From an uncultured Bacteroides sp. (GTDB taxonomy: Bacteria > Bacteroidota > Bacteroidia > Bacteroidales > Bacteroidaceae): a DNA stretch of 64,000 nt. The position numbers and the translations under genes were made by a program. The notes beneath the pieces are model-generated. The model was not told the DNA's origin, did not search any database, and saw nothing but the letters and a program-made list of their open reading frames with translations. Each line of letters starts with the position of its first letter. Position 1 is the stretch's first letter. Positions 17,841 to 26,432 of this stretch are shown piece after piece. The stretch is taken from positions 1 to 64,000 of the forward strand of contig CAAFTU010000048.1 in the NCBI GenBank assembly GCA_900766005.1. Direction: 5' to 3'.

Positions 17841-18433
17841 AGCGATCTTGATTTTTCGCCCAAATAGCCGCCGTGATGGCGTTTGGAGTATTCTTCAATG
17901 GTGAATTGGGTTTCCTTCATGGTCTGTACCACCAAAATATCGCCGATGACGGTCATGGCAGTAGTAGACGTTGTGGGGGTCATGCCCAATGTGCACACCT
18001 CAGCCGGTTTGCCTGTGCTGAGACATACATCGGCTTCCTGAGCCAGCGGGCTGTCGGGATTGCCGGTGATGACGATAAACTTCAAGTTGGGATCCAAGTT
18101 GTGTGCCAAACGGGTGAGCTCCACAATTTCGCGGGTCTTGCCCGAGTTGGAGATGAGCAGCAGCAGGTCATTATTCTGCAGGATGCCCAAGTCGCCGTGT
18201 TGCGCTTCACTGGGGTGCAGAAACACCGAAGGAATGCCTGTGGAGCAGAATGTAGTTGCAATGTTCATGGCTATCTGGCCGGCCTTTCCCATACCGGAAG
18301 TCACTAATTTCCCTTTCTTCTGATGCACTTGTTCTACAATCAGTTTCACAGCCTGTTCATAAGCGTCTGTTACAGGAATATTGAGCACAGCTTGTGCCTC
18401 TTGTTGCAAGAGTTGTTTGATGGAGTCTATCAT
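17828..18433 (-). CDS. SIS-domain sugar-phosphate isomerase (KpsF/KdsD-like, no CBS domains)
   Basis: A 201-residue protein consisting only of an SIS domain, with the KpsF/GutQ stretches VTSGMGKAGQIAMNIATTF, SEAQHGDLGIL and LISNSGKTREIVEL. Classical KdsD enzymes (ribulose-5-phosphate to arabinose-5-phosphate, first step to Kdo) are about 320 residues with two CBS domains; those are absent here. I recall that CBS-less arabinose-5-phosphate isomerases occur in Bacteroides, so that function is likely but inferred. I chose the ATG at 18433, 4 bases after the LOG stop; a TTG 12 bases upstream is the alternative. Confidence 0.82.
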   Translation of the reverse strand: MIDSIKQLLQQEAQAVLNIPVTDAYEQAVKLIVEQVHQKKGKLVTSGMGKAGQIAMNIATTFCSTGIPSVFLHPSEAQHGDLGILQNNDLLLLISNSGKTREIVELTRLAHNLDPNLKFIVITGNPDSPLAQEADVCLSTGKPAEVCTLGMTPTTSTTAMTVIGDILVVQTMKETQFTIEEYSKRHHGGYLGEKSRSLCEK

Positions 18434-18437
18434 ACAG

Positions 18438-18971
18438 TTAGTCAATTATTTCTTTTAGTTCATCGATTGTATTGGCCACTTCATAATATGTGGAAAACGG
18501 CTGTCGGGCGAACCCTTTCTCTTCCAGTGAGCGGAGTGTCTGCAGCAGTGCATCGTAAAAGCCGAACTCGTTGAAGAAAACCACTTTCTTCTGGTGATAG
18601 CCGATGGAGGCTGCAGCCATGACATGAAACACTTCGTCCAAGGTGCCTATTCCGCCGGGCAGGGCAACCAGTATGTCCGACTTCTCTGTCATGATATCTT
18701 TCCGGTCGCTCAGGTTGCGTGTGTGGATGGTTTCATCCAGACAAGTGCTAACCCTGTCCTTTTCTTCCAGCTTGGTGGGGACTACGCCAATCACCTTGCC
18801 TCCGTTTTCCTTGGCTGTGCGTGCCACACATTCCATCAGGCCGAGGCTGGCTCCGCCATATATCAGCGTCTTGCCTGTTTGTCCCAACCATTTACCAATC
18901 TGGCGGGCACTGTCGAAGTACATTTTGTCAATGTCATCCGAGGCAGAACAGAAGATTCCAATCTTTTTCAT
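18438..18971 (-). CDS. LOG family protein (TIGR00730, Rossmann fold)
   Basis: A 177-residue LOG family protein with the signatures YGGASLGLMECVA and PGGIGTLDEVFHV. Plant and bacterial members are cytokinin riboside 5'-monophosphate phosphoribohydrolases, releasing the base from nucleotides; many bacterial members are thought to act as nucleotide 5'-monophosphate nucleosidases. It is the first gene of a three-gene cluster with the isomerase and PfkB kinase, separated by 4 bases. What links the three activities is unclear, though ribose 5-phosphate release could feed a pentose-phosphate step (inference). Confidence 0.88.
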   Translation of the reverse strand: MKKIGIFCSASDDIDKMYFDSARQIGKWLGQTGKTLIYGGASLGLMECVARTAKENGGKVIGVVPTKLEEKDRVSTCLDETIHTRNLSDRKDIMTEKSDILVALPGGIGTLDEVFHVMAAASIGYHQKKVVFFNEFGFYDALLQTLRSLEEKGFARQPFSTYYEVANTIDELKEIID

Positions 18972-19037
18972 ATACGTTGTAGCTGTTATACACTACAAAT
19001 ATCTGCAATTTTCTATAAACCGCAATAAGTTTTATTG

Positions 19038-19045
19038 TATTTTTG
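19038..19045 (+). promoter_or_regulatory. Promoter -7 box (TATTTTTG) for the M16 protease gene
   Basis: TATTTTTG matches TAnnTTTG and lies 27 bases upstream of the ATG at 19073, in the 101-base divergent gap to the LOG gene. Confidence 0.55.
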
Positions 19046-19072
19046 TAGCATAATTCAATTGGATGGTTAAAA

Positions 19073-20293
19073 ATGCAGTCGAACGAACATATACTTCCCA
19101 ATGGTTTGCGTATTATTCATAAACCGACTCTCTCAAAGGTAGCTTATTGTGGATTTGCCATCGACGCCGGAACGCGCGATGAGGAGGAAAATGAGCAGGG
19201 AATGGCTCATTTCGTGGAACATCTTATTTTTAAAGGGACCGAGAAGCGCAAGGCTTGGCACATTCTGAACCGGATGGAGAATGTGGGAGGCGACTTGAAT
19301 GCTTATACCAATAAGGAGGAGACGGTGGTGTATTCTGCTTTTCTTACGGAGCATCTGGAGCGGGCTATGGAATTGCTGGGGGATATTGTTTTCCATTCCA
19401 CTTTTCCGCAGCATGAGATTGAAAAGGAAACGGAAGTGATCATCGATGAGATTCAGTCGTATGAGGATACGCCTTCGGAACTGATATTTGACGATTTTGA
19501 GGATTTGATATTCCGTAATCATCCTTTGGGGAGGAACATCTTGGGGAAGCCCGACCTGCTCCGCGGTTTCCGTTCAGAGGATGTGCTTTCGTTTACCCGC
19601 CGGTATTACCAGCCGGGTAATATGGTGTTCTTCGTGCAGGGGCAGTATGACTTCAAAAAGGTGGTCCGCTTGGCTACCAAATATTTCTCGGATGTTCCTG
19701 CGGTGGATGTGGTGAGCCGTCGTGTGCCTCCTCCGCTGTATGTGCCCGAGCAGCTGACGATTGCCAAGGACACGCATCAGGCGCATGTGATGATTGGAAG
19801 CCGGGGGTATCATGCGTTTGACGACAAGCGGACGGCGTTGTATCTGCTGAACAATATCTTAGGAGGACCGGGCATGAACAGCCGGCTGAATGTGGCTTTG
19901 CGCGAGCGGCGTGGACTGGTTTATACGGTGGAGTCGAACCTGACTTCGTATACGGACACCGGGGCATTCTGTATTTATTTCGGAACGGACTTGGAGGATA
20001 TGGATACGTGCCTGCGGCTCACGTATAAGGAACTGAAGCGGATGCGTGACAACAAAATGTCGCCTTCTCAGTTGGCTGCGGCCAAGAAACAGCTTATCGG
20101 TCAGATTGGGGTGGCTTCCGATAATTTCGAGAATAATGCGCTGGGCATGGCCAAGGCCTATCTCCATTATCATAAATATGAGTCTTCCGAGTCGGTCTTT
20201 CAGCGCATTGAGGCTTTAACGGCAGAGCAGCTGCTGGAGGTGGCCAATGAAATGTTTGCGGAACCGTATCTTTCTACATTGGTTTACCGCTAA
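19073..20293 (+). CDS. M16 family zinc metalloprotease
   Basis: A 406-residue pitrilysin-type peptidase. The inverted zinc motif HFVEH (His46, Glu49, His50) and the distal ligand Glu126 (VIIDEIQSYED) at the expected spacing of 76 residues make an active enzyme likely. The second half (R/Y pair region GLVYTVESNLTSYTDTG) is the catalytically silent repeat. No signal peptide is seen, so the protein is probably cytoplasmic. It may resemble the processing peptidases of bacteria. Transcribed alone and ended by the hairpin at 20305-20355. Confidence 0.92.
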   Translation: MQSNEHILPNGLRIIHKPTLSKVAYCGFAIDAGTRDEEENEQGMAHFVEHLIFKGTEKRKAWHILNRMENVGGDLNAYTNKEETVVYSAFLTEHLERAMELLGDIVFHSTFPQHEIEKETEVIIDEIQSYEDTPSELIFDDFEDLIFRNHPLGRNILGKPDLLRGFRSEDVLSFTRRYYQPGNMVFFVQGQYDFKKVVRLATKYFSDVPAVDVVSRRVPPPLYVPEQLTIAKDTHQAHVMIGSRGYHAFDDKRTALYLLNNILGGPGMNSRLNVALRERRGLVYTVESNLTSYTDTGAFCIYFGTDLEDMDTCLRLTYKELKRMRDNKMSPSQLAAAKKQLIGQIGVASDNFENNALGMAKAYLHYHKYESSESVFQRIEALTAEQLLEVANEMFAEPYLSTLVYR

Positions 20294-20304
20294 TTGTCTC
20301 TTTC

Positions 20305-20355
20305 AAGGGCAGTCTTTGCGGCTGATGAGGCACAGGCAAAGTGGGCTGCCCTTTT
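20305..20355. terminator. Hairpin between the M16 protease and wbqC genes
   Basis: AAGGGCAG (20305-20312) pairs with CTGCCCTT (20346-20353), followed by TTTCTG. An inner CTTTGC/GCAAAG stem (20314-20319 and 20336-20341) extends it. It lies between converging genes and probably serves the plus-strand gene. Confidence 0.65.
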
Positions 20356-20363
20356 CTGTTTTT

Positions 20364-20996
20364 TTATTGGCATTGTTTCAGCACCAGGATGCTTTCCGGT
20401 CCCATGTTGAACAGCAGATCGATGATGCTCAGGTTGGGCAGGAAGCCTAACTTGGATTCAAACACCTGATAATAGGGCTGGGCAGTGAATGTAGGATCGG
20501 CCGTGCGGAAGTCCTTTTTGGGATGTATCACTTCGCGGAAGTCGTCTTCACCGGGAGCAAGTTCCAGTTTGTATTCCGGAGTGCGTTCAATCGTGGGGTG
20601 AATGTCAATCAGCTCACACACCGTCCGACACAATTCCTCATTGAAATCGATGAGAAACTCATATTTCTTTTCATAAAACGGACGGAAATCATCTTTATAG
20701 TATTCAAAGAACGGCGTACTGTTGTAGGCCGATTCAATGGCATTCCAGTGCAGGTGGCGCCAATTGCCGTGGTCGGAGATGCGGATGTCTTTCATCGGAC
20801 ATTTCAGCGTGTCGGGCTTCACGGTAGGGATGGAGAGGGACAGTTCGCCACCGGGCCCTGCAATCGTGCAGCGGTTGCGGTAGGTCTGTTTCATATAATG
20901 GTCGTGCTGTTCCATCCATATCCGGTCGTAAGCCATCAGTTTGGCATAATACTCCACCGGAGCAAGGTAAGCAGAAGCTAAATAGGCAGTTTTCAT
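20364..20996 (-). CDS. WbqC family protein
   Basis: A 210-residue protein of the WbqC-like family. It opens TAYLASAYLAPVEYYAKL and contains ETYRNR-like (KQTYRNRCTI) and FFEYYKDDF stretches. The family name comes from an O-antigen locus gene; biochemical activity is not established to my knowledge. I chose the second ATG (20996); an in-frame ATG at 21005 adds three residues. It is the last gene of the dapB-lepB-lepB-like-wbqC run, with a 73-base gap before it. Confidence 0.8.
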   Translation of the reverse strand: MKTAYLASAYLAPVEYYAKLMAYDRIWMEQHDHYMKQTYRNRCTIAGPGGELSLSIPTVKPDTLKCPMKDIRISDHGNWRHLHWNAIESAYNSTPFFEYYKDDFRPFYEKKYEFLIDFNEELCRTVCELIDIHPTIERTPEYKLELAPGEDDFREVIHPKKDFRTADPTFTAQPYYQVFESKLGFLPNLSIIDLLFNMGPESILVLKQCQ

Positions 20997-21078
20997 TTCT
21001 TTCATTTTTAATGGTATGCACCCTGTAAGGAGCCGTTTTTATTTCTTTAATGCAAGTATTTTTTTCTATTAAAGGGGA

Positions 21079-22017
21079 TTATTTCACCCGCTGGAAGAAG
21101 CGGTTCCACCGGTAGCCTTCCAGGCAGTCGCTTCCTTTCTCTTTCGAGAACCAGATGAGCCAGGCTTTCCCGATGATATGGTCTTGGGGCACGAAGCCAA
21201 AGAGGCGGGAATCAGACAAGTTGATGGTGTTGTTCGCCCCCATCCAGTAGTAATCTTTGGTGAAATATCCTTTTGTCACCGGTTGCCCGTCTACATACAG
21301 TGTATCGTTCTTGATCTCAGCCTGCCTGCCTTCGTGCATCACCAGTGTGTTCCGCAGCAAGGTGATATTCCAGGGGTGCACTTCGATGGCACTTCCTTTG
21401 CCGGGCACAACCAGCGGCTGCAGCGGCCGTTGGGTGGAAGGCGACAGCGGTTGAATCCAGCTGGGAGCAGGCAGGGCCTGTTCCAGCAGATAATACTCAT
21501 AGCGGCTGAAGCTGCGCACGTGGGTGCTGTCATTGCTACCCATCAGTCCGTCATCAGCAATCGCCAATGCTTGAATCAAGGAATCTACCGTCATTTCTTT
21601 TTCGGCCGGATAGGCATAGAGTCGTTTCTTGTCGGGGTTGAAGCCCGTTTCTGCGGAGGAGGCAAAGAACAGCGAGTCGACCAGCAACGTATCACCGGGC
21701 ACACCGATGCAGCGGCTGATGTACACTTCCCGCCGGTCGATGACCGGTTGCTGGATGCGGGCTGGATTGTTGAACACCACGATGTCCTGCCGCTTTACGG
21801 GGCGTTCTCCCCAGCGGTGATAGGAGAGGAACGACATCATCGGCAGTCGGAGCCCATAGCTCCATTTGTTGACGAGAATGCGTTCACCCTGGAAAATAGA
21901 ATTCTCCATGCCGGTAGAAGGAATCAGACAAGAGGTAAAGGCACAGCCACGGAGCAGCAGTACGCATACCGCTGCTCCGGTCAATGCCATAGCCCATTTA
22001 TATCTATGAATGTTCAT
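21079..22017 (-). CDS. Signal peptidase I-like protein lacking the Ser/Lys catalytic dyad
   Basis: A 312-residue S26-type protein with one N-terminal membrane segment. The box-B motif reads IPSTGMENS, where the nucleophile position before Met is Gly36 instead of Ser. The box-D motif reads YISRCIGVPGD, where the general base Lys is Ser101. The GWAN-like box E (YYWMGANNTINLSDSR) is kept. It is therefore probably inactive as a peptidase, unless a shifted residue such as Ser34 serves. It lies 42 bases after the intact lepB and could be a regulatory or scaffold partner. I chose the ATG at 22017; a TTG at 22020 is the alternative. Confidence 0.85.
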   Translation of the reverse strand: MNIHRYKWAMALTGAAVCVLLLRGCAFTSCLIPSTGMENSIFQGERILVNKWSYGLRLPMMSFLSYHRWGERPVKRQDIVVFNNPARIQQPVIDRREVYISRCIGVPGDTLLVDSLFFASSAETGFNPDKKRLYAYPAEKEMTVDSLIQALAIADDGLMGSNDSTHVRSFSRYEYYLLEQALPAPSWIQPLSPSTQRPLQPLVVPGKGSAIEVHPWNITLLRNTLVMHEGRQAEIKNDTLYVDGQPVTKGYFTKDYYWMGANNTINLSDSRLFGFVPQDHIIGKAWLIWFSKEKGSDCLEGYRWNRFFQRVK

Positions 22018-22059
22018 CAATGTTCCTCATCCTTTCAGTCGGCAGCTTCTGCTGTCCGG

Positions 22060-23544
22060 TCAGCCTACCCATTTGAACAGTCGGTTCCAGCGAATCCGGC
22101 CGTCGAACCAACTCCGGTCTTTGTCGAGCGACAACCACACCACCATTGGTTTGCCCACCACATGGTCTTCGGGCACAAATCCCCAGTAACGGGAGTCGGC
22201 CGAGTTATGGCGATTATCACCCATCATCCAATAATAATCCATCTTGAACGTATACTGGTTGGTTTTCACGCCGTTGATGTAGATGCCGTCGGCCTTTCTT
22301 TCCAGCTTGTTGCCTTCATAGGCTTCGATGCAGCGTTCGTAGATAGGCAGGTTGTCCTCTGTCAGTGTGAGGGTAGCCCCCTTGGCCGGAATCCATACAG
22401 GTCCGTAATTGTTGCGGTCCCATTGGGTATACAGGTTCAGCGGATACATCTGACCGGCAAAGGCTTCCGGTTCCATGACAATTTTGCTGATGAGCTTCTT
22501 GTTGCCCGAAAGCGCTGTCAGCATCTTCTTGGTGAGTGGCAGGTGATACACCGGAGCCAGTCGTCCCTGCGTGCTGCGTCGGTCCAGTCCCATGCTCAGC
22601 AGGTTGTTTTCCCAGGCACTGTCCTCTATCAGCATCTGATCATCCTTGCTGATACCCAGTTCGCGGAACAGCTCTTCCGGGATGTACGATCCTGTAGTCT
22701 GCACAAAATAGTTGAACTGCAGGTCCTCCGGATTTTCGATGGCCTTGCCGTCAATCATCACCTGTCCGTCCACAATCTGCAGTGTATCGCCGGGCAGTCC
22801 CACGCAGCGCTTCACATAATTTTCGCGTCGGTCCACCGGGCGCCAGAGCACCTCCCCATACAAGCCCGGGTTGTCCAGAATCTGCTTCCGGCCGGCTGCA
22901 TAGTACAAATCATAGATAGCCCGCTGCTGCGTCCGTGTCAGGCTGTCCATTTCCACCGGGCGCGAATAGATGCGTTGTCCTTCACTGTAGGCCAGCGTAT
23001 AAAAATCGGTCGACTGCTGGTAGTTCACTGCCACAGTATCTCCTGCCGGGAAGTTGAACACCACGATGTCGTTCCGCTTCACCTTGCCGAATCCCGGCAC
23101 CCGCTTGTATTTCCATTGCGGCCACTCCAGATACGACTTCGTGCCGAAAATCGGCAGTGTGTGTTGAGCCAGCGGCATAGACAGCGGCGTGTTGGGCACC
23201 CGCGGTCCGTAGCTCATCTTGCTTACATACAGGAAATCGCCCACCAGCAGCGACTTTTCCAAGGAAGACGACGGAATCTGGTAGTTCTGGAAAATATAGA
23301 TATTCACAAAGTAAACCGCCACCAGTGCAAACACAATGGCATCTACCCAGCTCATTACGCTGCGCACCACCGGATTCTCTGCATTTTTCCAGCATGTCCA
23401 GGGTATCTTTTTTGAAATATAGATATCGAAAATAAAAGGCACGACAATCAGCCCCCATGCACTTTTCACCCATACGAGGAAAAGCAGATAGAGCAGAGTG
23501 ACAATGGCAAATTTAATCCATTGTGTACGTGTAGCTTGTCTCAT
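22060..23544 (-). CDS. lepB: Signal peptidase I (S26A)
   Basis: A 494-residue inner-membrane signal peptidase that removes signal peptides from secreted proteins. Hydrophobic segments at about 12 to 40 and 66 to 86 precede the catalytic region. The nucleophile is Ser94 in IPSSSLEKS and the general base Lys245 in YVKRCVGLPGD. Box E is YYWMMGDNRHNSADSRYWG. A long insert of about 80 residues between boxes C and D makes it larger than the E. coli enzyme. It sits between dapB (55 bases upstream) and the degenerate paralog. Confidence 0.93.
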   Translation of the reverse strand: MRQATRTQWIKFAIVTLLYLLFLVWVKSAWGLIVVPFIFDIYISKKIPWTCWKNAENPVVRSVMSWVDAIVFALVAVYFVNIYIFQNYQIPSSSLEKSLLVGDFLYVSKMSYGPRVPNTPLSMPLAQHTLPIFGTKSYLEWPQWKYKRVPGFGKVKRNDIVVFNFPAGDTVAVNYQQSTDFYTLAYSEGQRIYSRPVEMDSLTRTQQRAIYDLYYAAGRKQILDNPGLYGEVLWRPVDRRENYVKRCVGLPGDTLQIVDGQVMIDGKAIENPEDLQFNYFVQTTGSYIPEELFRELGISKDDQMLIEDSAWENNLLSMGLDRRSTQGRLAPVYHLPLTKKMLTALSGNKKLISKIVMEPEAFAGQMYPLNLYTQWDRNNYGPVWIPAKGATLTLTEDNLPIYERCIEAYEGNKLERKADGIYINGVKTNQYTFKMDYYWMMGDNRHNSADSRYWGFVPEDHVVGKPMVVWLSLDKDRSWFDGRIRWNRLFKWVG

Positions 23545-23599
23545 AATAAAAACGTTGTGTGAAACAATGAGTTCGTTTGTTAATTTAAAGGGCCCCGAT

Positions 23600-24364
23600 T
23601 CAGTCGTTCAGAAAAGGGAACAGGTCGTTCATGCCCAAGAAACCTTCGTGGTTCACCGTGTATTCGGCTGCCAGCACGGCACCGAGCACAAATCCGCCGC
23701 GGCTTTTGGCATCGTGTGTGATGGTGATGCTGTCCACGTCCGATTCGTAGCGGATGGTGTGGATGCCGCATACTTCGCCCTCACGCACCGAGGCTACGGG
23801 CAGTTCGTTGGCTGCGCACTGGTTGCTTCCTTCCACTGTTCCGTCAGGAGCCGTAAAAGCACCCTTCACCCATTTGTCTTTGCGGTCGATGTTATCGAGA
23901 ATCTGTTCAGCCAGTGTGATGGCTGTGCCGCTCGGCGCATCCAGTTTGTGTACGTGATGTGTTTCGCTCATGCTCACTTCATAACCCGGAAACTGGTTCA
24001 TGATTTTAGCCAGGTATTTGTTTACAGCCGAGAAGATGCTGACACCCAGGCTGAAATTAGACGACCAGAACAAGGTCTTTCCTCCTTCGGTGCACATCTT
24101 TTTGATTTCTTCGCCATGCTCGTCCATCCATCCTGTGCTGCCGGAAACCAGCTTGACGCCAGCGTTGAAGGTCTTTATATAGTTGTTGTAGGCCGCTTTC
24201 GGGCTGGTAAATTCGATGGCTACATCGGCCGATTTGAACGCTTCCGATTCAAAGTCGTCCTGGTTGTTGATGTCGATGATGCAGACAATTTCATGTCCGC
24301 GGCTGAGGGCAACCTTTTCTATCTCTTTGCCCATCTTTCCGTAACCGATTAATGCAATTTTCAT
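23600..24364 (-). CDS. dapB: 4-hydroxy-tetrahydrodipicolinate reductase DapB
   Basis: A 254-residue NAD(P)H-dependent reductase of lysine and meso-diaminopimelate synthesis. The Rossmann motif ALIGYGKMGKEI opens the protein. Later come SGSTGW, the substrate-binding ETHHVHKLDAPSGTA segment with the catalytic His and Lys, and a C-terminal RGGFVLGAV stretch. I chose the ATG at 24364, since it gives the family N-terminus MKIALIGYG and lies downstream of the -7 box at 24398-24405. A longer frame from 24481 would read through that promoter. Confidence 0.95.
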   Translation of the reverse strand: MKIALIGYGKMGKEIEKVALSRGHEIVCIIDINNQDDFESEAFKSADVAIEFTSPKAAYNNYIKTFNAGVKLVSGSTGWMDEHGEEIKKMCTEGGKTLFWSSNFSLGVSIFSAVNKYLAKIMNQFPGYEVSMSETHHVHKLDAPSGTAITLAEQILDNIDRKDKWVKGAFTAPDGTVEGSNQCAANELPVASVREGEVCGIHTIRYESDVDSITITHDAKSRGGFVLGAVLAAEYTVNHEGFLGMNDLFPFLND

Positions 24365-24397
24365 TGTTTTCTTACTTATACTCAAATTAATATCACG

Positions 24398-24423
24398 CAA
24401 AGATAAGATTTTTATTACATTTG
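24398..24423. promoter_or_regulatory. Divergent promoter pair for dapB and the DUF2851 gene
   Basis: CAAAGATA at 24398-24405 (TATCTTTG on the minus strand) lies 34 bases from the dapB start. TACATTTG at 24416-24423 on the plus strand lies 26 bases from the DUF2851 start. The two -7 boxes are only 10 bases apart and point away from each other, so the polymerase sites must overlap. Confidence 0.6.
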
Positions 24424-24448
24424 CGGCACACATTAACGTCACATTAAC

Positions 24449-25714
24449 ATGGAACAACTTCTTCATTATGTGTGGAAACATAAATTATTCCCTTTGAAGC
24501 CGTTGCAGACGACCGGGGGAGAATCTGTAGAAGTCATCGATTCCGGTATCCAGAATCTTGATGCAGGGCCCGACTTTTTCAATGCGAAGCTGAAGATAAA
24601 CGGCACGCTGTGGGTGGGAAATGTAGAAATACACGTGCATGCTTCCGACTGGCTGCGCCACGGTCATCAGCACGACAAGGCATACGATTCGGTGGTGCTT
24701 CATGTGGTGGAAGAGGCCGATTGTGCGGTATTTCGTACGACCGGGGAGGAGATTCCGCAGCTGGTGCTCACTTGCCCCGAATCTGTTCAGGCTTATTATC
24801 AGGAACTTCAGGCGGCCGATCGCTATCCGGCCTGTTATGCCATTCTCTCTTCCTTGCCCACACTCACCGTTCATTCGTGGATGACGGCCTTGCAGACGGA
24901 GCGGCTGGAACAGAAGTCCCGGCTGATTACCCAGCGTCTGTTGCTCTGTGAGCAGAACTGGGAGCAGGCTTTCTTCATTACGCTGGCCCGTAATTTCGGT
25001 TTCGGACTCAATGGAGATGCTTTTGAGCAGTGGGCTTCCCTGCTGCCGTTTCACGCGTTGGCGAAGCATCGCAATGAGTTGTTTCAGATAGAAACGTTCT
25101 TCTATGGGGTGGCGGGGTTGCTTCAGGAGGAAAAAGATGAGTATCAACGCCGTATGGCGCAGGAATATCGTTATCTGCAGCACAAATTTGAGTGGGGAAA
25201 GGGGATGGATGCTTCTCAGTGGCGCTTCTTGCGTTTGCGTCCCGACAATTTTCCGCATGTCCGTCTGGCTCAGCTGGCTTGGCTGTATCAGAAAGAAGAC
25301 AAGCTGTTTTCGCGTCTGCTCGAAGCGGAAACGCTGGCCGATGTACGCGCACTGCTCTCCACTCGCACCTCGGTCTATTGGGAAAGCCATTTTGTGTTTG
25401 GTTCTTCCTCACCTGTGAGGGTGAAAGCCTTGGGTGAGCGTTCAAAAGACTTGATTATCATCAATACGGTGGTGCCTTTTCTCTATGCGTATGGTCTTCA
25501 TAAAGCCGACGGCCGGCTGTGTGAGCGGGCTTCCCGCTTTCTGGAAGAACTGAAGCCCGAAGACAATCACATCCTCCGTTCGTGGGCGGCAGCCGGACTC
25601 TCGGCCAGTCATGCTGCCGACAGCCAGGCGCTGATTCAGCTCCGCAAGGAGTATTGCGACAAGCATCAATGCCTGCGTTGCCGGTTTGGCTATGAATTTT
25701 TGCGGCGGAAGTGA
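24449..25714 (+). CDS. DUF2851 family protein
   Basis: A 421-residue protein matching the Bacteroidetes DUF2851 family. The N-terminus (MEQLLHYVWKHKLFP) and the stretch GNVEIHVHASDWLRHGH with several His residues are typical. The C-terminus holds HQCLRCRFGYEFLRR with a CxxC-like pair. No signal peptide, so cytoplasmic. Function is not known; I do not assign one. It is transcribed from its own promoter, divergent from dapB. Confidence 0.85.
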   Translation: MEQLLHYVWKHKLFPLKPLQTTGGESVEVIDSGIQNLDAGPDFFNAKLKINGTLWVGNVEIHVHASDWLRHGHQHDKAYDSVVLHVVEEADCAVFRTTGEEIPQLVLTCPESVQAYYQELQAADRYPACYAILSSLPTLTVHSWMTALQTERLEQKSRLITQRLLLCEQNWEQAFFITLARNFGFGLNGDAFEQWASLLPFHALAKHRNELFQIETFFYGVAGLLQEEKDEYQRRMAQEYRYLQHKFEWGKGMDASQWRFLRLRPDNFPHVRLAQLAWLYQKEDKLFSRLLEAETLADVRALLSTRTSVYWESHFVFGSSSPVRVKALGERSKDLIIINTVVPFLYAYGLHKADGRLCERASRFLEELKPEDNHILRSWAAAGLSASHAADSQALIQLRKEYCDKHQCLRCRFGYEFLRRK

Positions 25715-25758
25715 ATGAGATTTTGGCGACAATTTTCATTAGATTTCAAACGAGTCAT

Positions 25759-25766
25759 TATCTTTG
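25759..25766 (+). promoter_or_regulatory. Promoter -7 box (TATCTTTG) for the DUF4348 gene
   Basis: TATCTTTG matches TAnnTTTG and lies 56 bases upstream of the ATG at 25823. Confidence 0.55.
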
Positions 25767-25822
25767 CACCATCAATTTTAATTAATAAATGAATATCGTA
25801 TTTAATCATAAATGAGTATCGT

Positions 25823-26383
25823 ATGATGAAGACCAAGAAGTTAGTATACTGCCTGTTGGGTCTGTTGCTGGTGGGCAGCATTTCGTTTATCTCATGCGGC
25901 AACAGTTCCAAGTCGAAGGCCGACCGCGAAGCGGCTGCATCGGGCGAGGTGTTTGCTGCATTTTTGGAACAATTTACCTCCAGTGCGGCTTTTCAATATA
26001 CCCGTATCAAGTTTCCGCTGAAAACTCCTATTACTTTGCTGGATGATGACGGGGTTACGGAAAAGACGTTTTCGTTTACACGGGAAAAATGGCCTTTGCT
26101 CGACAAGGAAACGCTGAAGGAAGAGCGTATCGAGCAGGAAGAAGGAGGTATCTATGTATCAAAGTTTACCGTTGATGAGGCTAAACATAAGGTTTTCGAA
26201 GCGGGTTATGAAGAGTCGGAAGTGGACTTGCGGGTGGAGTTTGAACTCCTTCCGGACGGGAAATGGTATGTGGTGGATTGCTACACAGGCTGGTATGGCT
26301 ATGAACTGCCTGTAGGTGAGCTGGACCAGACCATCCGGCAAGTGAAAGAAGAAAACGATGCTTTCAGGGAACTGCATCCTTGA
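25823..26383 (+). CDS. DUF4348 domain lipoprotein
   Basis: A 186-residue protein with a lipoprotein signal peptide (lipobox around Cys28, FISC) and a single domain resembling DUF4348, found in Bacteroides. Visible features are the FTREKWPLLDKETL stretch and a Trp/Tyr-rich WYVVDCYTGWYGYELP segment near residue 150. It is probably a periplasmic or surface lipoprotein; role unknown. ATGs at 25823 and 25826 are adjacent and either may start. It is followed by the palindrome array at 26433-26516. Confidence 0.78.
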   Translation: MMKTKKLVYCLLGLLLVGSISFISCGNSSKSKADREAAASGEVFAAFLEQFTSSAAFQYTRIKFPLKTPITLLDDDGVTEKTFSFTREKWPLLDKETLKEERIEQEEGGIYVSKFTVDEAKHKVFEAGYEESEVDLRVEFELLPDGKWYVVDCYTGWYGYELPVGELDQTIRQVKEENDAFRELHP

Positions 26384-26432
26384 TGGAGCATCGGTCTGAT
26401 TTTTATTCTTCAATACCGCAGCTTTTTGTATA

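Noticed and set aside
21178..23415. Open frame of about 745 codons on the plus strand opposite the two signal peptidase genes
   Set aside because: It spans two well-supported genes on the other strand, including their intergenic gap, and shows no recognisable domain.
23600..24481. Extended dapB start at 24481
   Set aside because: It would read through both divergent promoter boxes and into the DUF2851 gene; the ATG at 24364 gives the family N-terminus.
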